Below the pieces are notes generated by a model, which made no database searches, had not been told where the DNA came from, and saw only the letters and a program-made list of their open reading frames with translations. From NCBI RefSeq assembly GCF_028283705.1, contig NZ_JAPWKD010000019.1:62001-126000 (forward strand): DNA of 64,000 nt, given 5' to 3'. Below are positions 55,141 to 63,774 of the stretch, in pieces (positions within the stretch are counted from its first letter, which is position 1; each line of letters starts with the position of its first letter). A program made the translations under genes and the position numbers. This DNA is from Pantoea sp. Lineage in GTDB: Bacteria > Pseudomonadota > Gammaproteobacteria > Enterobacterales > Enterobacteriaceae.

Positions 55141-55254
55141 TATGAATCACCCTTCTGTAAATCCGGGTATTAGCGCGATGACCCGGCCGGTATTTATGAC
55201 TCGCCCTTCTCCTGTGCTCTACCCGTATTGCAATAAAATTAATATTAAACAATA
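55141..55254 (+). CDS. Possible 37-residue leader peptide between the Fur box and iutA
   Basis: A short open frame of 37 codons, ATG to TAA, with a proline- and arginine-rich product (MNHPSVNPGI at the start, NKINIKQ at the end). It begins 21 bases after the Fur box and ends 29 bases before iutA. It has no strong ribosome-binding site, and a 14-codon frame starting at 55129 overlaps it. It may be a translated leader or chance. Confidence 0.25.
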
Positions 55255-55283
55255 ACATAAAATATATTCTGGGAAAGATAACC

Positions 55284-57473
55284 ATGAAACAACCTTATCT
55301 CTGGGTCATAAAACCCTGCCTGCTTGCCATGCTCTCTTCCGTGGCCTGGGCGGAGGAGTCACCGGATGGACAGCTGGTGGTGTCTGCCAACCGTTCACAC
55401 CGCAGCGTGACGGAAATGGCCCAAACCACGTGGATTGTTGAACAGGCCGAGATCGAGCAGCAGGCTCGGGGCGGCAAGGAATTGAAGGAAATTCTGGCGC
55501 AGCTCATTCCTGGTATGGACGTAAGCAGTCAGGGACGGACCAATTACGGTATGAATATGCGTGGACGCTCCATGATGGTGATGGTTGATGGCGTGCGTCT
55601 CAATTCATCGCGTAGCGACAGCCGTCAGCTGGATTCCATCGATCCTTTTAATATCGAACACATTGAAGTGATTTCAGGGGCGACATCGCTTTATGGCGGC
55701 GGCAGTACCGGCGGCCTGATCAACATCGTCACCAAAAAAGGTCAGGCAGAAACGCAGGTTGAAGTTCAAACCGGACTTAAAAGCGGATTTAACAGTCATA
55801 ACGATCATGATGAGAACATCGCCGCAGCAGTCAGTGGCGGTAATGACAAGGCAGCTGGACGCTTGTCAGTGGCATACCAGCGTTACGGTGGCTGGTATGA
55901 CGGTAAGGGCGATGAAGTCATTATCGATAACACCCAGACCGGGCTGCAATATTCCGACCGCCTGGATGTCATGGGCACGGGAACGCTCAACATCGACGAC
56001 CATCAGCAATTGCAGCTGACAACGCAGTATTATAAAAGCGAGTCGGATGGCAAACACGGCCTGTATCTGGGAGAGAACTTCTCCGCCGTGACAGGCTCGG
56101 GTAATGCTTACAATAGCGGCAATCTGGATTCAGATCGTCTTCCCGGCACTGAACGTCATCTGATTAATCTGCAATACTCGAATACCGATTTTCTCGGTCA
56201 GGATCTGGTTGCCCAGATTTACTATCGCGATGAAAGTCTGACGTTTTACCCCTTCCCGACGCTCAGTGGCGGGCGCGTTACCAGCATCGGTGCGTCACAA
56301 CAAAAAACGGATTTTTATGGCGGAAAACTGACGCTTAACAGCAAGCCGGTTGATGCCCTGACGCTGACTTATGGTCTCGATGCAGAACATGAAACCTTTG
56401 ATGCTAATCAGCAATTTTTTGACCTCACCACCGCTGCCGCCAGTGGTGGGATGACGCTGAACAATGCGTATAATGTGGGTCGCTACCCGGGTTACAGTAT
56501 TACTAATCTCGCGCCGTTCCTGCAATCCAGCTACGACTTTGCCGCCATCACGCTGAGCGGCGGCGTGCGTTATCAGTACACCAAAAATAAAGTGGATGAT
56601 TTTGTCGGCTATGCCCAGCAGCAGGCGATTGCCACTGGTCGAGCCAACTCGGCAGATGCGGTTCCTGGCGGCACCACCGACTACAACAACCTGCTTTTCA
56701 ATGCGGGTATCCTGGGACATCTGACGGAACGTCAGCAGCTGTGGTTCAATTTTTCGCAAGGCTTTGAAATCCCGGATCTGGCGAAATATTACGGGTCCGG
56801 CACCTATCAGCTCAGTAATGGTCACTACAATCTGACCAATAGCGTCAACGTCAATAACTCAAAACTGGACGGTATCAAGGTTGATGCCTATGAACTTGGC
56901 TGGCGTTTTACCGGCGATAATGTGCGAACCCAAATCGCGGCCTATTATTCCCTGTCGGATAAAACCATCAGCATCAACAAAACAGACATGACGATTAACC
57001 TCGACGACGACAAACGCCGCATTTATGGCGTGGAAGGTCAGGTGGATTATTTCTTTAGCGACAGCGAATGGAGTACCGGGACCAATTTCAATCTGATCAA
57101 ATCTGAAACCCGTGTCGAAGGAAAGTGGCAGAAGCTGAGCGTGGATAGCGCCAGCCCTTCTAAAGTCAGCGCCTGGCTCAACTGGGCACCAGGTAACTGG
57201 AATCTGCGAGTGCAGAGCACCCAGACCTTCGATGTTTCCGATGCGGATGGCAAAAAAATCAATGGTTACAATACGGTGGATCTGCTGGGAAGTTATGACC
57301 TGCCGATCGGCAAACTCAGCTTCAGTGTCGAAAACCTGCTGGACAAAGATTACACCACCGTCTGGGGCCAGCGCGCGCCGGGTCTGTACAGTCCGACTTA
57401 CGGTGATGCCGGTCTTTATACTTACAAGGGGCGAGGCCGAACCTTTGGGCTGAACTATTCCGTCGTGTTCTGA
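55284..57473 (+). CDS. iutA: TonB-dependent ferric aerobactin receptor IutA
   Basis: A 729-residue outer-membrane receptor. The signal peptide ends near residue 23 (VAWA-EE), then a TonB box in GQLVVSA. The plug (about residues 30-160) has MAQTTWIVEQAEIEQQARGGKE-type and SRTNYG-like segments close to Escherichia IutA, with DGVRLNSSRSDSRQLDSIDPFNIEHIEVISG typical of the family (split here by context). The barrel ends YKGRGRTFGLNYSVVF with terminal Phe, very close to IutA. It imports ferric aerobactin with TonB energy. No iucABCD genes lie in the window, so it may act on another strain's siderophore. GGGAAAGATAACC precedes the ATG. Confidence 0.93.
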   Translation: MKQPYLWVIKPCLLAMLSSVAWAEESPDGQLVVSANRSHRSVTEMAQTTWIVEQAEIEQQARGGKELKEILAQLIPGMDVSSQGRTNYGMNMRGRSMMVMVDGVRLNSSRSDSRQLDSIDPFNIEHIEVISGATSLYGGGSTGGLINIVTKKGQAETQVEVQTGLKSGFNSHNDHDENIAAAVSGGNDKAAGRLSVAYQRYGGWYDGKGDEVIIDNTQTGLQYSDRLDVMGTGTLNIDDHQQLQLTTQYYKSESDGKHGLYLGENFSAVTGSGNAYNSGNLDSDRLPGTERHLINLQYSNTDFLGQDLVAQIYYRDESLTFYPFPTLSGGRVTSIGASQQKTDFYGGKLTLNSKPVDALTLTYGLDAEHETFDANQQFFDLTTAAASGGMTLNNAYNVGRYPGYSITNLAPFLQSSYDFAAITLSGGVRYQYTKNKVDDFVGYAQQQAIATGRANSADAVPGGTTDYNNLLFNAGILGHLTERQQLWFNFSQGFEIPDLAKYYGSGTYQLSNGHYNLTNSVNVNNSKLDGIKVDAYELGWRFTGDNVRTQIAAYYSLSDKTISINKTDMTINLDDDKRRIYGVEGQVDYFFSDSEWSTGTNFNLIKSETRVEGKWQKLSVDSASPSKVSAWLNWAPGNWNLRVQSTQTFDVSDADGKKINGYNTVDLLGSYDLPIGKLSFSVENLLDKDYTTVWGQRAPGLYSPTYGDAGLYTYKGRGRTFGLNYSVVF

Positions 57474-57481
57474 TCGTTTTA

Positions 57482-57508
57482 TCAGGCACCCACCCGCTGG
57501 GTGCCTGA
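57482..57508. terminator. Bidirectional terminator between iutA and the lyase gene
   Basis: TCAGGCACCCA and TGGGTGCCTGA form an 11-base perfect stem with a 5-base loop between convergent stop codons. A TTTTA tract lies on the left side for leftward reading (as TAAAACG), so termination may be partly structure-driven. Confidence 0.72.
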
Positions 57509-57514
57509 CGCGCG

Positions 57515-59059
57515 TTATGCCATTACCGCATCAACAATTTTATTCAGCTCGCCGTTATCAATGAACTGACGAACCGCCGCCAGATCCGGGTACATGGCGC
57601 GGTCACGATCGCGAAACGCCACTTTTGTTCTGATCAATTGCAGCGCCGCTGAGGTGACAGTAGCGGGTTGTAATGGTGCATGAAAATCCAGTGCCTGGGC
57701 CGCGCACAGCAATTCGACACTTAATAAATCGGCCAGATTACGGGTGGCAGCCTGCGCTTTACGCGCTGATGCCGCGCCCTGTGAAATATGATCCTCCTGT
57801 CCCGCCACCGTAGACATGGTGTGTACTGACGCCGGGGCCGCCAACAGACGATTCTCAGCAGACAGCGCCGCTGCCACGCAAGGCGAGATGGAGAATGCCG
57901 AACCACCGCCCTGATCAGCGGAAAGAAATCCCGGTAAACCACTCAGATGGCCGTTCACCAGCCGATCGCTGCGGGCCTGCGATATCGTTGATAAAGCGGC
58001 AATCGCTATCGCCAGGTGATCAAGTGCCAGTGCCACCGGAGCACCATGCCCATTACCACCAGGCAGGGCGACTAACGCGTTATCTTCAACAATAAACACC
58101 GGATTATCGGTTAACGAGTTGATTTCTATCTCCAGCACGCGTCGGCACCAGGCGATAGCATCCCGCACCGCACCGTGCACCTGCGGAATACAGCGCAAAC
58201 TCAGCGCATCCTGCAAGCGATGATCACGATAGTGAGCCAGGATTGCACTGTCCGCTAAAATTTTCACTAAGCGTTCGGCGGTTTCGGTCTGACCAGGATG
58301 CGGACGAAAGCGATGCAAGCGTGGATCGTAACCACGGGTATTCCCCTTCATGGCTTCCAGACTCATCGCACCAGCGAGATCGGCCAGCTTGATCAGCGCC
58401 TCGCAGCGGACCAGTGCTATTGCCCCGAGGCCACTGATCTCATAAGTGCCACTGATCAGCGCATGCCCTTCACGCGGTCCCGGTTCACGCACCGCAATAC
58501 CAGCACGACGCAGTGCTTCAGCGCCGGATAACAGTTCGCCCTCATACCAGGACTCGCCTTCGCCAAACACCGCCAGCCCGATATGCGCCGTCGCAATCAG
58601 ATAGCCGACAGAACCACCCATTGGGGCGCGCGGGATGACACCTTTATTCAGCATTTCCGCCATAATCTGGAGCAACTCAGGTGAAACACCGCTGGCCCCT
58701 TTCAGCATCGCCACAATGATGGTTGCCATAATCGCCCTGACATTGCCGGCATCGAGCGGTTCACCGACTCCGCTGGCGTGGCTACGCAGCATATTCAGTT
58801 GAGTGCGTTTGATCTCTTCAGGGGTCAATTTGACGGAATACAAATCACCGATACCGGTTGTCAGACCATAAATTGGCATGCCACTGGTTATTGCACTCTG
58901 CATAAGCATCTGCGTTTTGCGCATATTTTCCAGAGAGGCGGTATCAAGTAAAACCTTAGCCCCGGCAGCGATTGCCACAATATCGTCAACGGAACATCCC
59001 TGATCGCTTAATATCACACGCTCTTGCTTCATCAACACTGCATGCATGAAGTCTTTCAT
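57515..59059 (-). CDS. Histidine-ammonia-lyase homologue without MIO triad; probable ergothionase
   Basis: A 514-residue cytoplasmic lyase of the aromatic amino-acid lyase superfamily. The catalytic tyrosine region YGLTTG (Y64), NSLTDNPVF, SGLPGFL and GQEDHIS are conserved. The MIO cofactor, normally cyclised from Ala-Ser-Gly in GSVGASGDL, cannot form: here GSVG (149-152) runs directly into YLIATAH, three residues short, exactly the triad. HALISGTY replaces the HutH HALINGTQ-type segment. MIO-less HAL homologues are known as ergothionases, which eliminate trimethylamine from ergothioneine to give thiourocanate. With the quaternary-amine importer and hydantoin-pathway genes upstream this is the favoured role; a hercynine lyase is the alternative. 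ATG 59077 is another start. Confidence 0.8.
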   Translation of the reverse strand: MKDFMHAVLMKQERVILSDQGCSVDDIVAIAAGAKVLLDTASLENMRKTQMLMQSAITSGMPIYGLTTGIGDLYSVKLTPEEIKRTQLNMLRSHASGVGEPLDAGNVRAIMATIIVAMLKGASGVSPELLQIMAEMLNKGVIPRAPMGGSVGYLIATAHIGLAVFGEGESWYEGELLSGAEALRRAGIAVREPGPREGHALISGTYEISGLGAIALVRCEALIKLADLAGAMSLEAMKGNTRGYDPRLHRFRPHPGQTETAERLVKILADSAILAHYRDHRLQDALSLRCIPQVHGAVRDAIAWCRRVLEIEINSLTDNPVFIVEDNALVALPGGNGHGAPVALALDHLAIAIAALSTISQARSDRLVNGHLSGLPGFLSADQGGGSAFSISPCVAAALSAENRLLAAPASVHTMSTVAGQEDHISQGAASARKAQAATRNLADLLSVELLCAAQALDFHAPLQPATVTSAALQLIRTKVAFRDRDRAMYPDLAAVRQFIDNGELNKIVDAVMA

Positions 59060-59085
59060 TTCATATCCAGCCGTCATGATAATCA

Positions 59086-59109
59086 GGTGGAAGAGTTTCC
59101 TCTTCCACC
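59086..59109 (-). ncRNA. Intercistronic hairpin with GNRA tetraloop
   Basis: In the RNA, GGTGGAAGAG, GAAA and CTCTTCCACC fold into a 10-pair perfect stem capped by a GAAA tetraloop. It lies between the binding-protein stop (59118) and the lyase start (59059). There is no T-run. It may protect the upstream message or set the ratio of lyase to transporter. Confidence 0.6.
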
Positions 59110-59117
59110 GTGTGGAG

Positions 59118-59990
59118 TTAGTTTATTTTATGTGCTTTAAGCCAGTCATTGGCGATCGTATCAAAATCATCATGATCATTAAGACGCGCATTCATCGCAA
59201 TCAAATCTTCCGTGGTTAACGCCTGCGAGATCGCATTTAACGTATCACTCACGGTCTTATCTGCCTTATCGGCGGACAGCAAGGGAACGACATTCTGCAC
59301 CGGATTAAGATTTTTGGTATCTTTTAACGACACCAGATTTTTGGTGTTAATGGCAGGATCGGTGGAGAACACACAGGCAACATTCACCTGCCCGTGTTCC
59401 AGGGCAGAAAGCGTCAGCGGACCACAGACATCCAGCGTTTTATAGGATTTAAAATTCAACCCATAGACTGATTTTAATCCGGGGATCCCTTCCGGGCGGG
59501 TTTTCCATTCTGCCGGACCCCCGAGGATCATATTTTTACTGTGATCCTTAAGATCATCGATATCTTTCAGATTATATTCACTGGCGGTTTTCTTCGTTAC
59601 CGCGAGGGTCACCACATCCTGAGCCAGTGAGGGCGTCAGCATGGCAATCCCTTTTGGCAACACCTTCTTCAGGTCACTGGTCACTTGATCGCTGCTTTTC
59701 GCCGTAGAATTCTTATCAAAATATTGCAGAGCCGCACCGGTATATTCCGGAATCAGGTTGATCGAGCCATCAGTGAGCGCGGGCATGTATACCTCCCTGC
59801 TGCCGATATTCATTTTCCTTTCAACATGAATATTCTTCGCTGCCAGCGCATCCGCATAAATAGTCGCTAACAGCTGGCTTTCAGGAAAATCCGCCGATCC
59901 GACAATAATCGTTGTTGGCGTTGCCGCATAGGATGCCTGAGCAAACGCGAGAGAAAACAGTGACACGGCAAAAAAATGACTCAATTTCAT
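59118..59990 (-). CDS. Quaternary-amine ABC importer, periplasmic binding protein (OsmF/YehZ/OpuCC-like)
   Basis: A 290-residue ProX/OpuAC-class binding protein. The signal peptide ends near residue 22 (ASYA-AT). The mature start TTIIVGSADFPESQLLATIYADAL is the hallmark of the OsmF/OpuCC/ProX type-II group, with EYTGAALQYF near 80-90 where these proteins form their aromatic cage for quaternary ammonium. Its stop is followed by the GNRA hairpin, and its ATG overlaps the permease stop by four bases. Next to an ergothionase-like lyase, ergothioneine (a trimethylated betaine) is the likely ligand. Confidence 0.87.
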   Translation of the reverse strand: MKLSHFFAVSLFSLAFAQASYAATPTTIIVGSADFPESQLLATIYADALAAKNIHVERKMNIGSREVYMPALTDGSINLIPEYTGAALQYFDKNSTAKSSDQVTSDLKKVLPKGIAMLTPSLAQDVVTLAVTKKTASEYNLKDIDDLKDHSKNMILGGPAEWKTRPEGIPGLKSVYGLNFKSYKTLDVCGPLTLSALEHGQVNVACVFSTDPAINTKNLVSLKDTKNLNPVQNVVPLLSADKADKTVSDTLNAISQALTTEDLIAMNARLNDHDDFDTIANDWLKAHKIN

Positions 59991-60715
59991 TTAAGCAAAC
60001 TCCGGTTGCGTGTAGAAAATAAACGGATGGGTGATTTCAGCAGGGACTCCCGCCGTAAAATGCCAGGGGAAACAATGATTCTGATCAGCAGTGAAAAAAA
60101 ACAATCAACAAGCAGTGCCAGCAATGCCACCAGCACTGCGCCAGCAATCATCTGTGGGTAATCGTTTTGTGCGCGCCCATCAATAATTAACCGTCCCAGA
60201 CCGCCTAATGAAACATAAGCAGCGATGGTGGCGGTGGAGATGATTTGCAGCGTTGCGCTACGAATACCTGAAATAATCAAGGGTAAGGCACAGGGTAATT
60301 CTACGGTTAATAACAGACGTAAGTCGGAATATCCCATTCCTCTGGCGGCATCAATCACGGTACGATCGATACTGGTTATTCCCGACCAGATGCCAAGCAT
60401 GATCGAAGGCAGTGCCAGGGCAATTAACACAATCAGGCTCGGAATGATAAAGGCTAAATCCGAGGTAAAAACCGGCCCCAGAACAATCACCAGGATAATG
60501 ATCAGGCCAAATGAAGGCAAAGCCCGCAGAGCGTTGGCGCAACCGAGTAATAATCGTTCACCTTTGCCGGTATGGCCGCAGTAGCAACCAATCGGAAAGG
60601 CCACGATCATGGTACAAATCAGGGCAACCGCACTGTAAATCAGATGTTGGTAGATCAGTACCCATAAGCCGCTATCGCCCGTCCAGTGTGCGCCATCAGC
60701 AAACCAGTCAATCAT
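59987..60715 (-). CDS. Quaternary-amine ABC importer, permease (YehY/OpuCB-like)
   Basis: A 242-residue inner-membrane permease with about six helices of the ProW/OpuCB class. The EAA loop is IDAARGMGYSDLRLLLTVELPCALP near residues 128-152, and ALRALPSFGLIIILVIVLGP matches the family. ATG 60715 overlaps the upstream permease stop by four bases; a longer frame to 60739 is not needed. Confidence 0.88.
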   Translation of the reverse strand: MIDWFADGAHWTGDSGLWVLIYQHLIYSAVALICTMIVAFPIGCYCGHTGKGERLLLGCANALRALPSFGLIIILVIVLGPVFTSDLAFIIPSLIVLIALALPSIMLGIWSGITSIDRTVIDAARGMGYSDLRLLLTVELPCALPLIISGIRSATLQIISTATIAAYVSLGGLGRLIIDGRAQNDYPQMIAGAVLVALLALLVDCFFSLLIRIIVSPGILRRESLLKSPIRLFSTRNRSLLK

Positions 60716-61362
60716 GATGTTCTCCTTGCCGGTTGCCACAGCACCAGGCGACGGGTGCCATAGACCACCAGGTTATCGAGGATAAAGGCCAGCAGAATGC
60801 ACAACACCACCCCGGCGATGATCGGCGTCAGAAATTGCAGCTGAAAACCCTGGGTAAACAAACTGCCTAATTGTGGCGTGCCCACCAGCGCCGCAATCGA
60901 GACAATGCTGACGTTAGAGACGATGGCAACACGGATACCTGCGGCAATCACCGGTATGGCGATCGGCAGATCGATGGCAACAAATTGCTGCAAGGGTTTG
61001 TATCCCAGGGCGAGAGCCGCCTGGCGGATATCCGGCGCGACGGAATCCAGTCCATCGCATACCGTACGCACCAATAAGGCGAAGGCGTAAATTGTCAGCG
61101 CCACCACCACATTGATGGTGTCGAGAATGCGTGTTCCCAGCACGGCGGGCAGCAAAATAAACAGCGCCAGCGAGGGAATGGTATATAGCAGGCCAAACAG
61201 ATTGAGGATGACCGCTTTCAGGCGCGGCACAGCCTGAATTAAGCGTCCAATCGGGATAGCCAGCAATAAGCCGATAAACACCGGCACCACAGACAGCCAG
61301 AGATGCCAGATAAACAGCTGGAAGATCTGATCGCTTTGCCGCCATAACCAATCAAACCTCAT
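60712..61362 (-). CDS. Quaternary-amine ABC importer, permease (YehW/OpuCD-like)
   Basis: A 216-residue permease of the same class. Family segments are LFGLLYTIPSLALFILLP near 51-68 and RQAALALGYKPLQQFVAIDLPIAIPVIAAGIR near 115-146, the EAA loop. Its ATG overlaps the ATPase stop by four bases and its own stop overlaps the next start, so the operon is tightly packed. Unlike osmoprotectant ProW it has no long N-terminal tail. Confidence 0.9.
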   Translation of the reverse strand: MRFDWLWRQSDQIFQLFIWHLWLSVVPVFIGLLLAIPIGRLIQAVPRLKAVILNLFGLLYTIPSLALFILLPAVLGTRILDTINVVVALTIYAFALLVRTVCDGLDSVAPDIRQAALALGYKPLQQFVAIDLPIAIPVIAAGIRVAIVSNVSIVSIAALVGTPQLGSLFTQGFQLQFLTPIIAGVVLCILLAFILDNLVVYGTRRLVLWQPARRTS

Positions 61363-62462
61363 AACCCCACCTCCTTATTACTGGCACGCAGGGTTTCCAG
61401 CACATTATCAAAATCCATTGCCCCTAACAGGCGTTGCTGGTCATCAACAATAATGCCCCTTTGGCAGGGGGAGCTGAGAACCGCGTCCGTCAGCTGACGT
61501 AACGTGCCGGATAAAGGCGAGAAAGTGCTGCCAAGATTAATGTCGTGCAGGTCAACGGTTGCTGCCGTGGTCTGTTCCACATCAAACCATCCCAGCGGTT
61601 TCTGATCTTCGGTGACCAGGATCCAGCGCCCCTGAGCCAGCGCTCTGGCATTGGCCACGCTCTCGCCCACGCTGATACTGGGTTCAGGCTGCAAAGGCAA
61701 CTGCGGGTGCAAAGGGCTGAAAGTTAAGCGGCGGTAGCCACGATCCCGGCCAATAAAATCAGCAACAAACGGGCTTTTAGGCGCGCTAAGCAATGTGGCC
61801 GGAGATGCCATTTGCGCCAGTCTGCCACCCGGCATCAGCACCGCGACCTGGTCTCCCAGCTTCATCGCCTCATCAATATCGTGGGTGACCATAATGATGG
61901 TTTTGCCAATTTCCCGTTGCAGACGGAGAAATTCATCCTGCAGCTGTTCACGCACCACCGGGTCAACCGCGCTGAATGGCTCATCCATCAGCATAAATTC
62001 CGGGTCAGAAGCCAGCGCCCGCGCAACACCGACGCGCTGCTGCTGTCCGCCTGAAAGCTGCCAGGGATAGCGGGTTGCCAGTGCTGCCGATAACCCCACC
62101 CGTTCCAGCAATTCGTGTGCCGTTTTACGCGCCGCCTGGCGGGTTGCACCGTTGAGAATGGCGGTCACAGCGATGTTATCAATGATGTTTTTATGCGGAA
62201 AAAGCCCCGCATTCTGAATGACATAGCCAATTCTTCTGCGCAGTTTGACCACATCCATTTCTTCAATGGACTGACCATTGAGTAAAATTTTCCCCGATGA
62301 ATGCTCAATTAACCGATTAATCATGCGTAATGTGGTGGTTTTGCCGCATCCTGATGGCCCGACAAGAATGGTGAGCTTCCCGGTCGGCGCCGTTAAGGAC
62401 AGCCGGTCAACAACCAGCGTGCCATCTTCATAATGTTTGGTGACGTTCTCGAACGAAATCAT
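61359..62462 (-). CDS. Quaternary-amine ABC importer, ATP-binding protein with CBS-like C-terminus (OpuCA/YehX-like)
   Basis: A 367-residue ATPase. Walker A GPSGCGKTT at 35-43, Q-loop VIQNAGLFPHKN, signature [14 protein letters not shown], Walker B FMLMDEPFSAVDP, H-loop VTHDIDEA. Residues about 250-367 hold CBS-like sequence ending QRGIIVDDQQRLLGAMDFDNVLETL, as in OpuCA/ProV, where it senses ionic strength; for a nutrient importer its role may differ. The N-carbamoylase gene lies 70 bases upstream. Confidence 0.9.
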   Translation of the reverse strand: MISFENVTKHYEDGTLVVDRLSLTAPTGKLTILVGPSGCGKTTTLRMINRLIEHSSGKILLNGQSIEEMDVVKLRRRIGYVIQNAGLFPHKNIIDNIAVTAILNGATRQAARKTAHELLERVGLSAALATRYPWQLSGGQQQRVGVARALASDPEFMLMDEPFSAVDPVVREQLQDEFLRLQREIGKTIIMVTHDIDEAMKLGDQVAVLMPGGRLAQMASPATLLSAPKSPFVADFIGRDRGYRRLTFSPLHPQLPLQPEPSISVGESVANARALAQGRWILVTEDQKPLGWFDVEQTTAATVDLHDINLGSTFSPLSGTLRQLTDAVLSSPCQRGIIVDDQQRLLGAMDFDNVLETLRASNKEVGL

Positions 62463-62532
62463 GATTAATCCACTACCTTATTTTCTGTGCCACCCCGCAA
62501 TGAACGCTGAATGAGGGGCGGCAATCTGGTGT

Positions 62533-63774
62533 TCAGGAGTCGTGCTGGTCAAAAGCGATAAAAGAATCCAGTAATACGCTGATGCCACGCGCCAGTTGTT
62601 CTTGTGATGTCCACTCTTCCGGACAGTGGCTTTTGCCGAGCAGGCTGGGAACAAACAGCATTGCTGCGGGGGCGAGGGTGGCAATAAAGGCGCTATCGTG
62701 CCCGGCACCGCTGGGCATGACCCGGGATAACCATCCGCGCTGCTGGCATGATTGCTCAATCAACGCCATCAGCTGCGGGTGACATAAGGTCGGATGGGTG
62801 TCCGTCAGGACTTCAAAGTCATGCAACGAGACACTGCACTCCTCCGCTGCCTGTGCGGCGATCGCTCGCAGTGATGCGGCGAATGTCTCCATCAACGCGT
62901 GATTGTCTGAACGGATGTCAAACACCAGCCTGACTTCACCCGGCACCACATTGCTGGCGTTGGGTAAGGCGAAAATTTGCCCGCAGGTGACAGTCAGATG
63001 GTGATCGGTGGTTTTAAGTACCGCACGCGCATGGCTATCGGCACGCTGAATCACGTTGGCCGCCGCCACCAGCGCATCCTGACGCATCGCCATTGGTGTA
63101 GTACCGGCATGAGCGGCCTGGCCGCTTAACGTCAGCGTCAGACGTAAAATCCCGACAATGCCGCTGACAATACCGATATCCTCCTCGTGATGTTCGAGGA
63201 TCTGCCCCTGTTCAATGTGCAGTTCAAAACTGGCGGTGATGTCGTTTCTGACAGACAGCTGGTCAGGATTGCCGCCCATACGCCGTACCGCCTCCCGCAG
63301 CGTTTCTCCACTTACCGGGTGTGGTGTCGCCAGTAATTTTTCATCGAGAAAGCCACTGATTCCCCGGCTGCCGACGCAGGAAACACCCCATTCGCTGGGT
63401 TCTTCCGCGAGAAAATCGATGATTTCAAGGGTGTGCCGTGGCCGGTAACCGGCATGGCCCATGGCTGCCACGCACTCCAGCCCGGCAATCACCCCGGCGA
63501 TACCGTCAAAGCGCCCGCCCCCTGGCACGGTATCGCTGTGAGAGCCTATAACGACAGTTCCCGCGTCGGGATCAGTCCCCTGGAGGGTACCAATCAGATT
63601 GCCCGCGCTATCAATGCGAGTTGCCAGCCCCAGCTCCTGCATCAGTTGGGTTAACCAGCCACGTCCTTGCAGGAAACGATCGCTGAACGAACGACGCGTG
63701 TAGGGTTGCGCCGGGTCGGTGTACTGGCTCAGGGTTTGCAGCCATTGCCACATCCGATTGTCGTTGATCAGCAT
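62533..63774 (-). CDS. M20/M28-like N-carbamoyl-L-amino-acid hydrolase (HyuC/AllC type)
   Basis: A 413-residue dinuclear-metal amidohydrolase of the N-carbamoyl-amino-acid hydrolase/allantoate amidohydrolase family. Metal ligands seen: H79 in GSHSDTV, bridging D90 in GGGRFDG, E124/E125 in AEEP, H in FELHIEQG and H in GKSHCPEEW; the dimerisation insert has SGQAAHAGTTPM. It removes the carbamoyl group as CO2 and ammonia. ATG 63774 overlaps the end of the hydantoinase-like gene by seven bases. In ergothioneine breakdown the last step is N-carbamoyl-L-glutamate to glutamate, which this enzyme could do. Allantoate or ureidopropionate are alternatives. Confidence 0.85.
   Translation of the reverse strand: MLINDNRMWQWLQTLSQYTDPAQPYTRRSFSDRFLQGRGWLTQLMQELGLATRIDSAGNLIGTLQGTDPDAGTVVIGSHSDTVPGGGRFDGIAGVIAGLECVAAMGHAGYRPRHTLEIIDFLAEEPSEWGVSCVGSRGISGFLDEKLLATPHPVSGETLREAVRRMGGNPDQLSVRNDITASFELHIEQGQILEHHEEDIGIVSGIVGILRLTLTLSGQAAHAGTTPMAMRQDALVAAANVIQRADSHARAVLKTTDHHLTVTCGQIFALPNASNVVPGEVRLVFDIRSDNHALMETFAASLRAIAAQAAEECSVSLHDFEVLTDTHPTLCHPQLMALIEQSCQQRGWLSRVMPSGAGHDSAFIATLAPAAMLFVPSLLGKSHCPEEWTSQEQLARGISVLLDSFIAFDQHDS

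Noticed and set aside
57515..59059. Annotation as ordinary histidine ammonia-lyase (hutH)
   Set aside because: The MIO-forming Ala-Ser-Gly triad is missing and no hutUIG-type genes are nearby, so normal HutH chemistry is not expected.
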